DNA from: MESE01 sp036675035
Lineage (GTDB): Bacteria > Pseudomonadota > Gammaproteobacteria > Burkholderiales > Burkholderiaceae_D
Assembly (NCBI GenBank): GCA_036675035.1
Contig: JAKFFO010000086.1
Span: 1-27,175, forward strand
Direction of reading: 5' to 3'
DNA: 27,175 bases
Shown: positions 8,728 through 16,129 of the stretch, piece by piece
Layout: each line of letters starts with the position of its first letter
Numbering within the stretch: the first letter of the stretch is position 1
Translations under genes and position numbers: made by a program
The notes under the pieces: model-generated
What the model saw: the letters and a program-made list of their open reading frames with translations, nothing else
What the model was told of the DNA's origin: nothing
Database searches by the model: none

Positions 8728-9069
8728 TCATCCACCAACCCCGCCATTGCGTACGACCGGACCTGAAAATGCGTCGTCAGCCATGCAACGCTGCATATCG
8801 CCCTTGACAGTCTGTCGAGAGACCGCAAGCCGGCACATCAATTTCTTGTAATGGTGCCTAGCCGCGCATTCATTCATGAACACAACCCGGCTTTCGCCGT
8901 CAATGCAGGAAGCCGCAGGTATTTCATCGTCAGTCTTCAGGCTCGACATGCAGTAATCGGCGATCCACTGCATTGAAGTGCCGGGAATGCGGCAACCGGA
9001 CGATTGTGCCGATACCGGTGCGGCGATCGCCAGCAATACCAGACACAGGGAACTGAATCGCCGCTTCAT
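8728..9069 (-). CDS. Exported six-cysteine protein, 113 aa
   Basis: The product has a clean signal peptide ('MKRRFSSLCLVLLAIAAPVSAQ', shown in part: FSSLCLVLLAIAAPVSAQ) and a mature part of about 90 residues with six cysteines, enough for three disulfides, plus a Gly-rich C-terminus. It starts 52 bases after the stop of the hybrid histidine kinase on the same strand, so it may share the kinase transcript. No family is recognised. Position next to a periplasmic Cache sensor suggests, without proof, a periplasmic accessory role. No ribosome site is obvious before ATG 9069, but the signal peptide supports that start. Confidence 0.65.
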   Translation of the reverse strand: MKRRFSSLCLVLLAIAAPVSAQSSGCRIPGTSMQWIADYCMSSLKTDDEIPAASCIDGESRVVFMNECAARHHYKKLMCRLAVSRQTVKGDMQRCMADDAFSGPVVRNGGVGG

Positions 9070-9121
9070 GCGGCAAGATACGACACGAGCGCACCGCCAC
9101 GCTGCGATCGCGTTTCGGTTT

Positions 9122-11350
9122 TCATTCCATCTCCGGGGCGCGGCTTCGCAGCATGCCGGCCACCGTTTCCAGAAACGCGCCCGACTTGAACGGCTTGGAC
9201 ATCAACCGGTCGCCGGCCAGAACCGACGATTCAGCACCGTCAATATCTTTGCTGTATCCGGATATAAATAAAAACGGCAACTCCGGCCGCGTGTGCCGTG
9301 CGGCATCCGCCAACTGATAGCCGCTTAAGCTGCCCGACAGAACAATGTCGGTTACAACCAGGTCGATCCGGGGTGTTGCCGCTATCGTGTTCAATGCCTG
9401 TTCCGCGCTGTCGGCCGGTAACACAGTAGCACCGGCTTGCCGCAACGTTTCCGTCAGCACATGCCGTACCGCCGCATCATCTTCAACCAGCAGCACGATC
9501 CCGCTCAAAGTCCTGCTGTCCGCCAATGCCGGCTTGCCTGCATCCGGCGTATCCTGCGGCATCACATCCTTGGATGCCGGAAGAATCAACGTAACTGTCG
9601 TGCCGATGTTCAAGGTCGACTGTATCGTCGCGTTTCCACCGGACTGCTGCGCGAATCCGATAACCATCGAGAGACCGAGGCCGCTTCCCTCGCCGACGCC
9701 CTTCGTAGTGAAAAAAGGCTCGAACGCCCGATCGGCCACGTGTTGCGGCATGCCGGTACCGGTATCGGTCACGGTCAAAATGATGCGTGGCGACGGCGAT
9801 GCCGATTCGCCGTCTGACCGGTCGGCGTTCGCCGTACTCTCGGTTGCAGCGCAGATCGTGATCGTGCCGCCGTCCGGCATCGCATCGCGCGCATTGATCA
9901 CCAGGTTCAGCAGCGCGCTTTCCAGTTGCGCAGGATCGCATAGCGCGATCGGCGACGTCGCCGGCAAAACTGTTTCGATGCGAATGCGCGGTCCGACCGC
10001 TCCCTCCAGCAGAGAAGTAGTGGACTGCAATAAATCGTTGATCGCCACCGGCACGGCCTTGAGCGTCTTGCGGCGGGCAAAGCTCAGCAGGCGCTGTATC
10101 ATTGCGGCCGCACGGTCCGTTACGGCTTCGGCGCGATCGACGCAGTCGGCCACTGCGCTGGTATCGCCGTTGACAAGATGAATCCGGCCCAGTTCGAGGT
10201 TGCCGGCAATGCTGGCAAGCATGTTGTTGAAATCATGCGCGATGCCGCCGGTGAGCTGCCCGATAGCCTCCATCTTCTGCGCCTGCCGCAACTGGTCTTC
10301 AGCTGTTTCCCGGCGCTTAATTTCGCTTTCAAGATTGTAGGCAATCGTGCGCCAGCGTGCCGCGGTAAGCCGCTGCAAGTACGACTGGCGTATGACCAGC
10401 AGCGACAGCGCAACCAGCGCTGCGGTCGCCATGATCGCCATGATCAGCACCGGCAGCATTTCGTCACGCCAATTCTGCAAGGCCGCACTGGTTTCAACGC
10501 TGAAACTGATGTACAGCGGATAATTCTTTACCCGGCTGTAGGCATTGATACGCTCGATCCCGTCGACCTGCGATACCGCTGTATACAGTCCGCGTGGCGC
10601 CTGGCGTACATGGCTGCGAAACGGGCCGTCCGGATCCAGCAGTCCTGGATTATCCGGTTTCGGGTAGCGCACCAGGACCGTACCATCGTCTCGCATCAGC
10701 GGAATCAGATAATCGCCGGATGGCACGAACTGCTTCCAGAAGCTGGCGAAATAATCAAGCGACACAGCGGCAAAGACAATGCCGTCGAACTCGCCGGACG
10801 GGCTGGTGCGTGCGATGCTGATGGTGAACTGACGAATGCCATTCAAGCGCCCGGTATACGGCTGGCTGAAAAATATGCCGCGCGCCGTGCCGTCCCGATG
10901 AGCAATGAAATAGTCGCGATCTACCACCATGACATCTTCGATCGGCTGCCGGACGCTGCTCGCTCGCAATCGCCCGTCCGCATCTGCAATACCGATCACC
11001 GACACTTGCCTGAACTCCGTCGTCAATTCCGCGAAAGTTTGATGCAGCAATATATCGGATTCGATCTGCTGCCACGGCCGGCCCTGCGTCCTGTCGGCAA
11101 TCTGGCGCAGCAGCAGTGCATGCGTTTGCAAAACGTTTCCCGCATGCTCTTCCAGCGCGATGACCGAGCGCTGGGCCATGAGCTGGACTTCGCTCAGGAT
11201 GGCCGTGTGGCGGTGCCATGCGAACCAGCCGGTCACCGTCGCCGGCAAAAGCAGCGCAAGCAGCAGCAATACCCAGAGCAGGCGCGGTGTATCGCGCAGC
11301 ATGTTTCTCATCCCATCCGGCACATCGACATCGTGATGCTGGTTTTGCAT
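9122..11350 (-). CDS. Cache-domain hybrid sensor histidine kinase
   Basis: A 742-residue inner-membrane kinase. Transmembrane helix 1 is at about 24-45; a periplasmic double-Cache-like sensor at about 50-295 ('VIGIADADGRLRASS', 'DRDYFIAHRD'); helix 2 at about 299-320; a coiled linker; a HisKA domain with phospho-His 372 in 'GGIAHDFNNML'; an HATPase domain with N486 ('NLVINARDAMPDGG'), the G1 box at 529-533 and 'FEPFFTTKGVGEGSGLGLSMV'; then a receiver at about 617-735 with acidic pair E623/D624-D625, acceptor D668 ('VVTDIV') and K719 ('MSKPF'). All key catalytic residues are present. Such hybrids pass phosphate to an Hpt protein or reverse it; none is encoded nearby. Cache sensors often bind small organic acids or amino acids. 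The ATG at 11350 has a weak ribosome site; residue 14 is an alternative. Confidence 0.92.
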   Translation of the reverse strand: MQNQHHDVDVPDGMRNMLRDTPRLLWVLLLLALLLPATVTGWFAWHRHTAILSEVQLMAQRSVIALEEHAGNVLQTHALLLRQIADRTQGRPWQQIESDILLHQTFAELTTEFRQVSVIGIADADGRLRASSVRQPIEDVMVVDRDYFIAHRDGTARGIFFSQPYTGRLNGIRQFTISIARTSPSGEFDGIVFAAVSLDYFASFWKQFVPSGDYLIPLMRDDGTVLVRYPKPDNPGLLDPDGPFRSHVRQAPRGLYTAVSQVDGIERINAYSRVKNYPLYISFSVETSAALQNWRDEMLPVLIMAIMATAALVALSLLVIRQSYLQRLTAARWRTIAYNLESEIKRRETAEDQLRQAQKMEAIGQLTGGIAHDFNNMLASIAGNLELGRIHLVNGDTSAVADCVDRAEAVTDRAAAMIQRLLSFARRKTLKAVPVAINDLLQSTTSLLEGAVGPRIRIETVLPATSPIALCDPAQLESALLNLVINARDAMPDGGTITICAATESTANADRSDGESASPSPRIILTVTDTGTGMPQHVADRAFEPFFTTKGVGEGSGLGLSMVIGFAQQSGGNATIQSTLNIGTTVTLILPASKDVMPQDTPDAGKPALADSRTLSGIVLLVEDDAAVRHVLTETLRQAGATVLPADSAEQALNTIAATPRIDLVVTDIVLSGSLSGYQLADAARHTRPELPFLFISGYSKDIDGAESSVLAGDRLMSKPFKSGAFLETVAGMLRSRAPEME

Positions 11351-11390
11351 GATATTGAGAGTTTAATCCACTGGCACTCGTCACTGGACA

Positions 11391-11442
11391 GCGGTTGCGA
11401 TTAATCGTCGTACGATCATTAACGATTCGGTGACGCAACCGC
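11391..11442. promoter_or_regulatory. Nested palindromes upstream of the hybrid kinase
   Basis: Perfect nine-base arms GCGGTTGCG (11391-11399) and CGCAACCGC (11434-11442) enclose 34 bases that hold further palindromes: CGATTAATCG (11398-11407), ATCGTCGTACGAT (11404-11416) and the pair AATCGT/ACGATT (11403-11408, 11422-11427). The block starts about 40 bases upstream of the kinase ATG and lies between divergent genes, so it is a good candidate for a regulatory binding region. Its binding protein is unknown. Confidence 0.5.
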
Positions 11443-11758
11443 AGCCGGAACGTTATTAAAATTACAGCATCTAACGGCGGAAAATCTTAGCACAGCAGGT
11501 ACGCCGTTCGACCATGAAAGATCGATTTTTTTGACCGGCATTGTCATGATGGCGGACGGAAATTCGACCTCAGGGGCCGGTGCCGGCTGCCGTTTGTGTC
11601 GCAAGGAAATACGACGCGCTCAAGGCACTATGACATCGAATCGGAAAGATGAAAAGTTTTAATAGTTCATCGGTGCTTTGCCATACTGCGACCGGGATAT
11701 TTCCTGCACTGAACCAATTTGGGCGTCTGCCCGCGAATCCGGTAATGCAAGGGCTCCA
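11443..11758. other. Intergenic region between divergent signalling genes
   Basis: About 315 bases to the right of the palindromes. A 38-codon frame (11546-11662, plus) with a CxxC motif and a TTG-start extension of the next gene (from 11678) are present but lack ribosome sites. I see no supported gene here; promoters for the receiver-like gene should lie in its right part. Confidence 0.45.
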
Positions 11759-12190
11759 GTGGCAACCGAAAAGCCAGAAAAGAAGATTTTGGTGGCCGTA
11801 CGCGCGGCCGACCTGCCGATCGTGCGAGACGCACTTGGGATCGAGTTCAATGTTGTCGTCTGTCATACCCTTGATGATGCGATAGACCAGCTCACTGAAC
11901 AGGTCGGGTTGATTGCATGCGGTGTGCATTTTGATGACGGTGCCATGTTCGACTTTCTGCGCTGCGCAAAGGCCAATCCGGAAACCCGGGCAATTCCGTT
12001 CTTCCTGCTGATCGATGAAGGGGCCGCTTATTCAAACGCGATCATCGAAGGTATTCGCCTTGCGGCAAAGCTGCTCGGCGCAGCCGCACTAACGGACCTG
12101 TCGCGATTGAAAACGGAAGTAGGCGAACAGCAGGCATACGAACGATTGCGACAAACCGTACGCGACGCGTTATCGAGCCAGGGCCATTGA
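11759..12190 (+). CDS. Receiver-like (pseudo-receiver) single-domain protein
   Basis: About 143 residues. The open frame can begin at a TTG (11678), but the GTG at 11759 is preferred because AAGGG (11749-11753) sits five bases before it and the protein then begins just before the first strand 'KKILVAVRAADLPIV'. The alternating strand/helix pattern ('FNVVVCHTLDDAIDQL', 'GLIACGVHFDDGAMFDFL', 'AIPFFLLID') resembles a CheY-like receiver, but the acidic pair after strand 1, the acceptor Asp at the end of strand 3 and the 'KP' lysine are not visible. It is thus probably a receiver fold used without phosphorylation. It is divergent from the hybrid kinase. The family assignment is by eye. Confidence 0.68.
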   Translation: MATEKPEKKILVAVRAADLPIVRDALGIEFNVVVCHTLDDAIDQLTEQVGLIACGVHFDDGAMFDFLRCAKANPETRAIPFFLLIDEGAAYSNAIIEGIRLAAKLLGAAALTDLSRLKTEVGEQQAYERLRQTVRDALSSQGH

Positions 12191-12320
12191 TCCAGTATAG
12201 ATATTTTTTATTTTCAGAGCCGCTCTTTGCACCGCATGGAAGAGCGCCGGGGTTGCGCAGCGATTCGGCCGACATGGCGGTGCGTATCTACCCTGGCGCA
12301 CGCCAAGTTTTCCACCGGTA

Positions 12321-13220
12321 TCAGTGCCTGAGTGCTTTCGCTGTCGCATCCAGATGTGCCATGAATTCCGCTGCAATCGGGGACAGGCGTTTTCCGCGCG
12401 GGTAAAGAATCAACCACTTGGAATGGATCGGAAAAGTGTCGAGCGATAATACGGCAAGCCCTTCGTCCTGATCCGCCGGTGCAAGCGCGTGCCGGGAAAT
12501 GACCGCCAGTCCAAGCCCGCCGGCCACGCCCTGTTTGATCGCTTCGTTGCTGCCCAGCTCCAGCCGCACTTTCGGCTCGAATCCGTGTTTCTTGAAATGG
12601 GCGTTGCACGCATGCCGCGTTCCGGAACCCGGCTCGCGAAGAATCAGCGGCTCATTCGCGATGCTCGAAAATGTCAATTTTCGCTTGCGTGCCAGCGGAT
12701 GCGCGGACGGCGCAATGACAACCAGAGGATTGTCCAGGAAAGCATGCTGTTCGAGCATCATGTCTTCCGGCGGCGTCGACATGATGTACAGGTCATCGGC
12801 ATTCTGCCGCAAGCGCTGCACCACGCCGTCCCGGTTGAGCACAGCAAGCGAGATATCGACTTCCGGGTATGCCTGGCAAAATCCGCCGAGCATGCGCGGA
12901 ACGAAATACTGCGCGGTGCTGACCACCGCCACGCGCAGGCGCCCTTTCCGGTGCCCCTTCATCGCATCGATGGTTTGCTGGAGGCGCGCCCACTCGTCCG
13001 CCATCGAACGCGCGGTTTCGGCCACTGCTTCACCCGCCGCAGTCAGATACAGCTGTTTGCCGATTTGCTCGTAAAGCGGCAAGCCGACCGATTCCGACAG
13101 TTCCTTCATCTGCATGGAAACCGTCGGCTGGGTCACATGACACGCCTCGGCCGCAGCCGTGATGCTGTTGTGTTCAGCCACTGCGAGAAATACCCGTAAC
13201 TGTCGAAAGGAAATACTCAT
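12321..13220 (-). CDS. LysR-type transcriptional regulator (CbbR-like)
   Basis: A 299-residue LysR protein. The winged helix-turn-helix is at residues 5-64 ('SITAAAEACHVTQPTVSMQMKEL'-type recognition region; shown in part: AAAEACHVTQPTVSMQ), and the effector-binding domain covers about 90-295 ('GRLRVAVVSTAQYFVPRML', 'EPGSGTRHACNAHF', 'VAGGLGLAVISRHAL'). The latter elements are common in the CbbR/CysB-like branches. It is transcribed away from the SbtA-family permease with 92 bases between the starts, the classic arrangement in which the regulator controls the divergent gene. AT-rich inverted repeats at 13237-13257 are the likely binding site. The effector is unknown; a carbon-dioxide or bicarbonate-related signal is a guess from the neighbour. 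Confidence 0.92.
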   Translation of the reverse strand: MSISFRQLRVFLAVAEHNSITAAAEACHVTQPTVSMQMKELSESVGLPLYEQIGKQLYLTAAGEAVAETARSMADEWARLQQTIDAMKGHRKGRLRVAVVSTAQYFVPRMLGGFCQAYPEVDISLAVLNRDGVVQRLRQNADDLYIMSTPPEDMMLEQHAFLDNPLVVIAPSAHPLARKRKLTFSSIANEPLILREPGSGTRHACNAHFKKHGFEPKVRLELGSNEAIKQGVAGGLGLAVISRHALAPADQDEGLAVLSLDTFPIHSKWLILYPRGKRLSPIAAEFMAHLDATAKALRH

Positions 13221-13236
13221 AGATAAAACTCGATGG

Positions 13237-13257
13237 AATTCATAATTATTATTGATT
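13237..13257. promoter_or_regulatory. AT-rich palindrome, likely LysR binding site
   Basis: The perfect core ATAAT-T-ATTAT (13242-13252) is extended by matching AAT and ATT outer arms to an imperfect 21-base dyad. It lies midway between the divergent LysR and permease starts, as expected for a LysR recognition site. Binding is inferred. Confidence 0.5.
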
Positions 13258-13312
13258 TTACTAAATAAACGAGCCTAGGTACCATGCATGCGTCAAACAT
13301 CGAAGGAAAATA

Positions 13313-14323
13313 ATGCCCGGCTTTACCGATCCAGCGGTTCTATTCTTCATTTTCGGGGTGCTCGCCGGCCTCGTAAAATCAAATCTCGAAATACCTTCTC
13401 AAATATCGCGCTTTCTATCGCTGTACCTGCTGATGGCGGTCGGATTGAAGGGCGGGTTTGCTTTGGCGAAGTCGGGTCTGACCGACGAAGTTGCCATCAC
13501 GCTGACATGCGCAGCAACGCTTGCAGTCATCATTCCGCTGGCCGGCTATCGCTTGCTGAAGCGCGTCGTCTCGCGCCTTGATGCGGCAGCGATTGCAGCC
13601 ACCTACGGATCAGTGAGTGCAGTGACATTCATAACCGCCACCCAATTTCTCGATTCGAATCAAATCGCCTACGGCGGGCACATGGCGGCTGCAATGGCGT
13701 TGATGGAATCTCCTGCGATCGTGATCGCGGTGCTGCTTGCCAACCAGATTCGCCAGTCGGCGGCCATGCCGATCGTGCCGGTAGCGTCGGGCGCAGCGGC
13801 AGTCCCGGCGCTTGGCGGATTTCCTGGCATCACGTCCTCCATCGGAAAATTGCTGCATGAATCATTTACCGACGGAGCGCAGATGCTGCTGCTCGGCGCG
13901 CTGGCAATCGGCATGCTGACCGGTGCGGCGGGCGAGACCGCGATGCATGCATTTACCGGCGACCTGTTCAAGGGCATGCTGGCACTGTTTCTTCTGGACA
14001 TGGGCTTGCTTGCATCACGCAAGCTCGGCAACCTGAAGGGTACGTCGCCGTGGCTATTGGCATACGCCATCATCTGCCCGCTGCTCCACGCGGCCGTGGC
14101 GCTCGGCATGAGCAGGCTGTTCGGTGTGGGCATCGGAAATTCCATCCTCCTGATGGTACTTGCCGCGAGCGCATCCTATATTGCGGTGCCGGCGGCGCTC
14201 CGCTACGCGATTCCCGAAGCCAATCCGTCGATGTATCTCGGAATGTCGCTTGCCCTTACCTTTCCGTTCAACATAATCTTCGGCATTCCGCTCTACGCCG
14301 AGGTGGCGACCCTGTTGTCCTGA
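13313..14323 (+). CDS. SbtA-family sodium-dependent bicarbonate permease
   Basis: A 336-residue inner-membrane protein with about ten hydrophobic helices in two inverted halves. The hallmarks of the SbtA family are present: 'YGSVSAVTFITATQF' (about 98-112) in the first half and 'ASASYIAVPAALRYAIPEAN' (about 285-304) in the second, together with an N-terminal 'KSNLEIP'. Cyanobacterial members import bicarbonate with sodium; heterotroph homologues are little studied, so the substrate here is inferred. The cytosolic loop between the halves (about 148-180) is short, and no SbtB (PII-like) partner gene follows. ATG 13313 has AAGGA (13303-13307). The gene is divergent from a LysR regulator that probably controls it. 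Confidence 0.88.
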   Translation: MPGFTDPAVLFFIFGVLAGLVKSNLEIPSQISRFLSLYLLMAVGLKGGFALAKSGLTDEVAITLTCAATLAVIIPLAGYRLLKRVVSRLDAAAIAATYGSVSAVTFITATQFLDSNQIAYGGHMAAAMALMESPAIVIAVLLANQIRQSAAMPIVPVASGAAAVPALGGFPGITSSIGKLLHESFTDGAQMLLLGALAIGMLTGAAGETAMHAFTGDLFKGMLALFLLDMGLLASRKLGNLKGTSPWLLAYAIICPLLHAAVALGMSRLFGVGIGNSILLMVLAASASYIAVPAALRYAIPEANPSMYLGMSLALTFPFNIIFGIPLYAEVATLLS

Positions 14324-14744
14324 GACGACTTCACCGCGGGCACAAACAGGCAGGGCAGCCCGGCCGATTGGCAGGACCCATGTTCCGAAATCAAAGGCGG
14401 AAGAGGCGAAAGAAAGACTCGGAAATCCATTACGGATAAAAGAAACCCATGAGGTTCATGCTCATGGGTTCGGCTTCAGAAAAAGGGAGACAAACCGGAA
14501 ACGAAGGCGACTCATCATTTCACAGCAAGGAACAACTGCACCTGCTACTACTAGCGCTGTGAATGCGAGCCGCCTGAACCTTAGAGATTTTCTGGCACGG
14601 CGAGTTCAAAAAAAATTCGGGTAAAAACATTTTCCGCAATCGACAAGCAGTCATGCAAGGTGAACTGGAAACGTTATGCCATGCATCCGGATTCCGGAAT
14701 TTTCCTCAATTCATTACGTTAACTTATCGCCTTAATCCGTGGCA
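14324..14744. other. Intergenic region with a strong hairpin, no supported gene
   Basis: About 420 bases between the permease stop and the stop of the minus-strand acidic protein. Besides the hairpin at 14444-14470 there is a CACAGC/GCTGTG inverted repeat (14521-14526 with 14556-14561). No open frame has a ribosome site. The region may be a 3' untranslated region or hold a small RNA on the minus strand. Confidence 0.4.
14444..14470 (-). terminator. Hairpin with T-rich tail on the minus strand
   Basis: A perfect ten-base stem, AACCCATGAG (14444-14453) with CTCATGGGTT (14461-14470), and a seven-base loop. Read on the minus strand it is followed by TCTTTTAT, so it could end transcription coming from the acidic-protein gene, about 275 bases upstream. 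Read on the plus strand there is no T tract. Confidence 0.55.
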
Positions 14745-15263
14745 TCAATCCGGCCTGCGAAAATCGTTCTTTATCCAGGCCGCCGCACTTTCCCGGCTCA
14801 ACTTGAATGTCGGCGCGACATGCACCCGCGCCAGCTGCATGTCGTCGATATCGCGAGCGGTCAGTAGCGCGTACGGATCATCGTCATCCGGAACGATATC
14901 CAGGGTGATGTTGAATGTTGCCGATCCGATGTCCACTGTCACGCGCTTGTGCAACTGGGCATGCAATTGCTGTTCATGCCTGCGCAAGACTTCGGATGCG
15001 GTCTTGACCAGCGTATGGAATGCGGGTGCGTCGAGCGGTTTCGGATTTTTCTTGTCACGCCCCATCGTCCACGGGCCGACCAGAGCCGGCTCGGCTTCGC
15101 CATCCTTCCTCATTTCGACTGCCCATCCTTCGTCGTCCTCGTTTTTGACGACTTGCGCAGTCCAGCCATCGTCGCACCACAGACGCGGTTCCTGCACTTT
15201 GATGCCGGACTCCGACGACGCTTCCAGTGACGGATCGGAAAGGGGAACAATAATTTCGCTCAC
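14745..15263 (-). CDS. Acidic protein of unknown function, likely SOS-controlled
   Basis: About 172 residues. Two GTG starts are possible; 15263 ('SEIIVPLSDPSLEAS') is preferred because a GGAG lies about 11 bases upstream, whereas the GTG at 15275 overlaps that GGAG. The product is soluble and acidic, without a signal peptide or membrane segment. Visible features are a Trp-containing N-terminal part ('WCDDGWTAQVVKNEDDEGWAV'), a helical middle ('FHTLVKTASEVLRRHEQQLHA') and a beta-rich C-terminus with 'VPDDDDPYALL'. I do not recognise a family. The promoter upstream (15391-15418) has a LexA-type box between -35 and -10, arranged as in recA, so expression after DNA damage is the best clue to its job. 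The gene is alone on its transcript. Confidence 0.78.
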   Translation of the reverse strand: MSEIIVPLSDPSLEASSESGIKVQEPRLWCDDGWTAQVVKNEDDEGWAVEMRKDGEAEPALVGPWTMGRDKKNPKPLDAPAFHTLVKTASEVLRRHEQQLHAQLHKRVTVDIGSATFNITLDIVPDDDDPYALLTARDIDDMQLARVHVAPTFKLSRESAAAWIKNDFRRPD

Positions 15264-15390
15264 GACTGAGGCCACTCCAATAGAAAATGGGATTGATGTA
15301 CGGCGTTCCTGTCCGGGAAATATTTAGCGATTGCTAATCGCCGGTATCTCAGGAAGCGTGCCGACTGAATAAACGCAAATCACGGCAGTG

Positions 15391-15418
15391 ATTATACTGT
15401 ATATGCATACAGATCAAT
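15391..15418 (-). promoter_or_regulatory. recA-like promoter with LexA box in the spacer
   Basis: On the minus strand, ATTGAT (-35; plus 15413-15418), the 16-base dyad CTGTATGCATATACAG (plus 15397-15412) and a consensus TATAAT (-10; plus 15391-15396) follow one another without a gap. The dyad matches the CTGT-N8-ACAG LexA consensus of gamma- and betaproteobacteria. In the known E. coli recA promoter the operator likewise fills the 16-base spacer. Transcription would run toward the acidic-protein gene, with a leader of about 120 bases. Confidence 0.75.
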
Positions 15419-15671
15419 CGCGGCGATGGCGAGCCAATCGGCACCGGTCGAGTGTGGTCCCAGGTCAGTAACAAAAAAATATTTTTCCACCGGTTCATCT
15501 GCCGATGTTCGACCGCCTTTCTGTATACGAATTCGATCGGCGGCATGGCACCTGAAATCGTTCACTGAACCGGCCACGCACAAGAATCAACCGGGAGTTT
15601 GATGTAATCGGCAATACGCGACATTTCCGCCTGCTATACACTGATGGTTTTCATCATTATCGAGAGCCGCC
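15419..15671. other. Intergenic region upstream of the Hfq paralogue
   Basis: About 250 bases with a short unsupported 58-codon frame on the plus strand (15426-15602) and an A/T block (around 15472-15486). TATACA (15635-15640) could be a -10 for the Hfq gene, but no good -35 stands before it. Confidence 0.4.
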
Positions 15672-15914
15672 GTGAGCAACAAAGCGCAAATGTTACAAGA
15701 TCCATTTCTGACCGCCTTGCGCAAAGAACAAGTGCCCGTGTCCATGTTTCTGGTCAACGGCATCAAGCTGCAGGGGCAGATCGAATCGTTTGACCAGTAT
15801 GTCGTCATGCTGCGCAGTACCAATATTCAGATGGTGTACAAGCATGCGATTTCGACGGTGGTGCCGTCCCGCGATATTCAATGGTCAACGCAGGCAGGCA
15901 GTGATAACGACTGA
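15672..15914 (+). CDS. hfq: Stand-alone Hfq-family RNA chaperone (paralogue)
   Basis: An 80-residue Sm-like protein starting with GTG. It keeps Q9-D10 ('LQDPFLTAL'), the Sm1 region 'LVNGIKLQGQIESFDQYVVML' (shown in part: NGIKLQGQIESFDQYVV) and the Sm2 signature 'YKHAISTVVPSR' with K57-H58, so the proximal RNA-binding face appears intact. Differences from typical Hfq are F26 where E. coli has Tyr25 on the distal face, a rim patch 'RKEQ' instead of 'RRER', and a short tail with Trp71. Hfq normally sits with hflX; here neither hflX nor der is present, so this is probably a second copy besides the main gene, though that cannot be checked in this window. The ribosome site is weak. Confidence 0.88.
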   Translation: MSNKAQMLQDPFLTALRKEQVPVSMFLVNGIKLQGQIESFDQYVVMLRSTNIQMVYKHAISTVVPSRDIQWSTQAGSDND

Positions 15915-15940
15915 TCTGTACCGCCCTTGATTCGCACTGA

Positions 15941-15971
15941 TGAAACTGGAATCCGTTTCAGCCCATTTTTT
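15941..15971 (+). terminator. Weak terminator after the Hfq gene
   Basis: TGAAAC (15941-15946) pairs with GTTTCA (15955-15960) around an eight-base loop; five bases later comes a run of six T (15966-15971). The stem is short and set back from the T run, so this is only a possible terminator, 26 bases after the stop. Confidence 0.35.
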
Positions 15972-16129
15972 ATTGTCCGGAAACGCGTCGAATGCAGACA
16001 TGCCGGCCGATGCGCTTCATGAAAATGGCGTTGCATCGTATGCTCCATGCGGCTGGCGGCATGCCGTTCAGATCTTGATTCCTTTTCTCCGCATCCGTTG
16101 ACGCCTCCGGTCTGGAAAAGCCTCGGCGC

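Noticed and set aside
10178..11404. Plus-strand open frame of about 408 codons
   Set aside because: It is antisense to the hybrid kinase, which has all catalytic motifs.
15426..15602. 58-codon plus-strand frame after the LexA box
   Set aside because: There is no ribosome site and no recognisable product, and the promoter there points to the minus strand.
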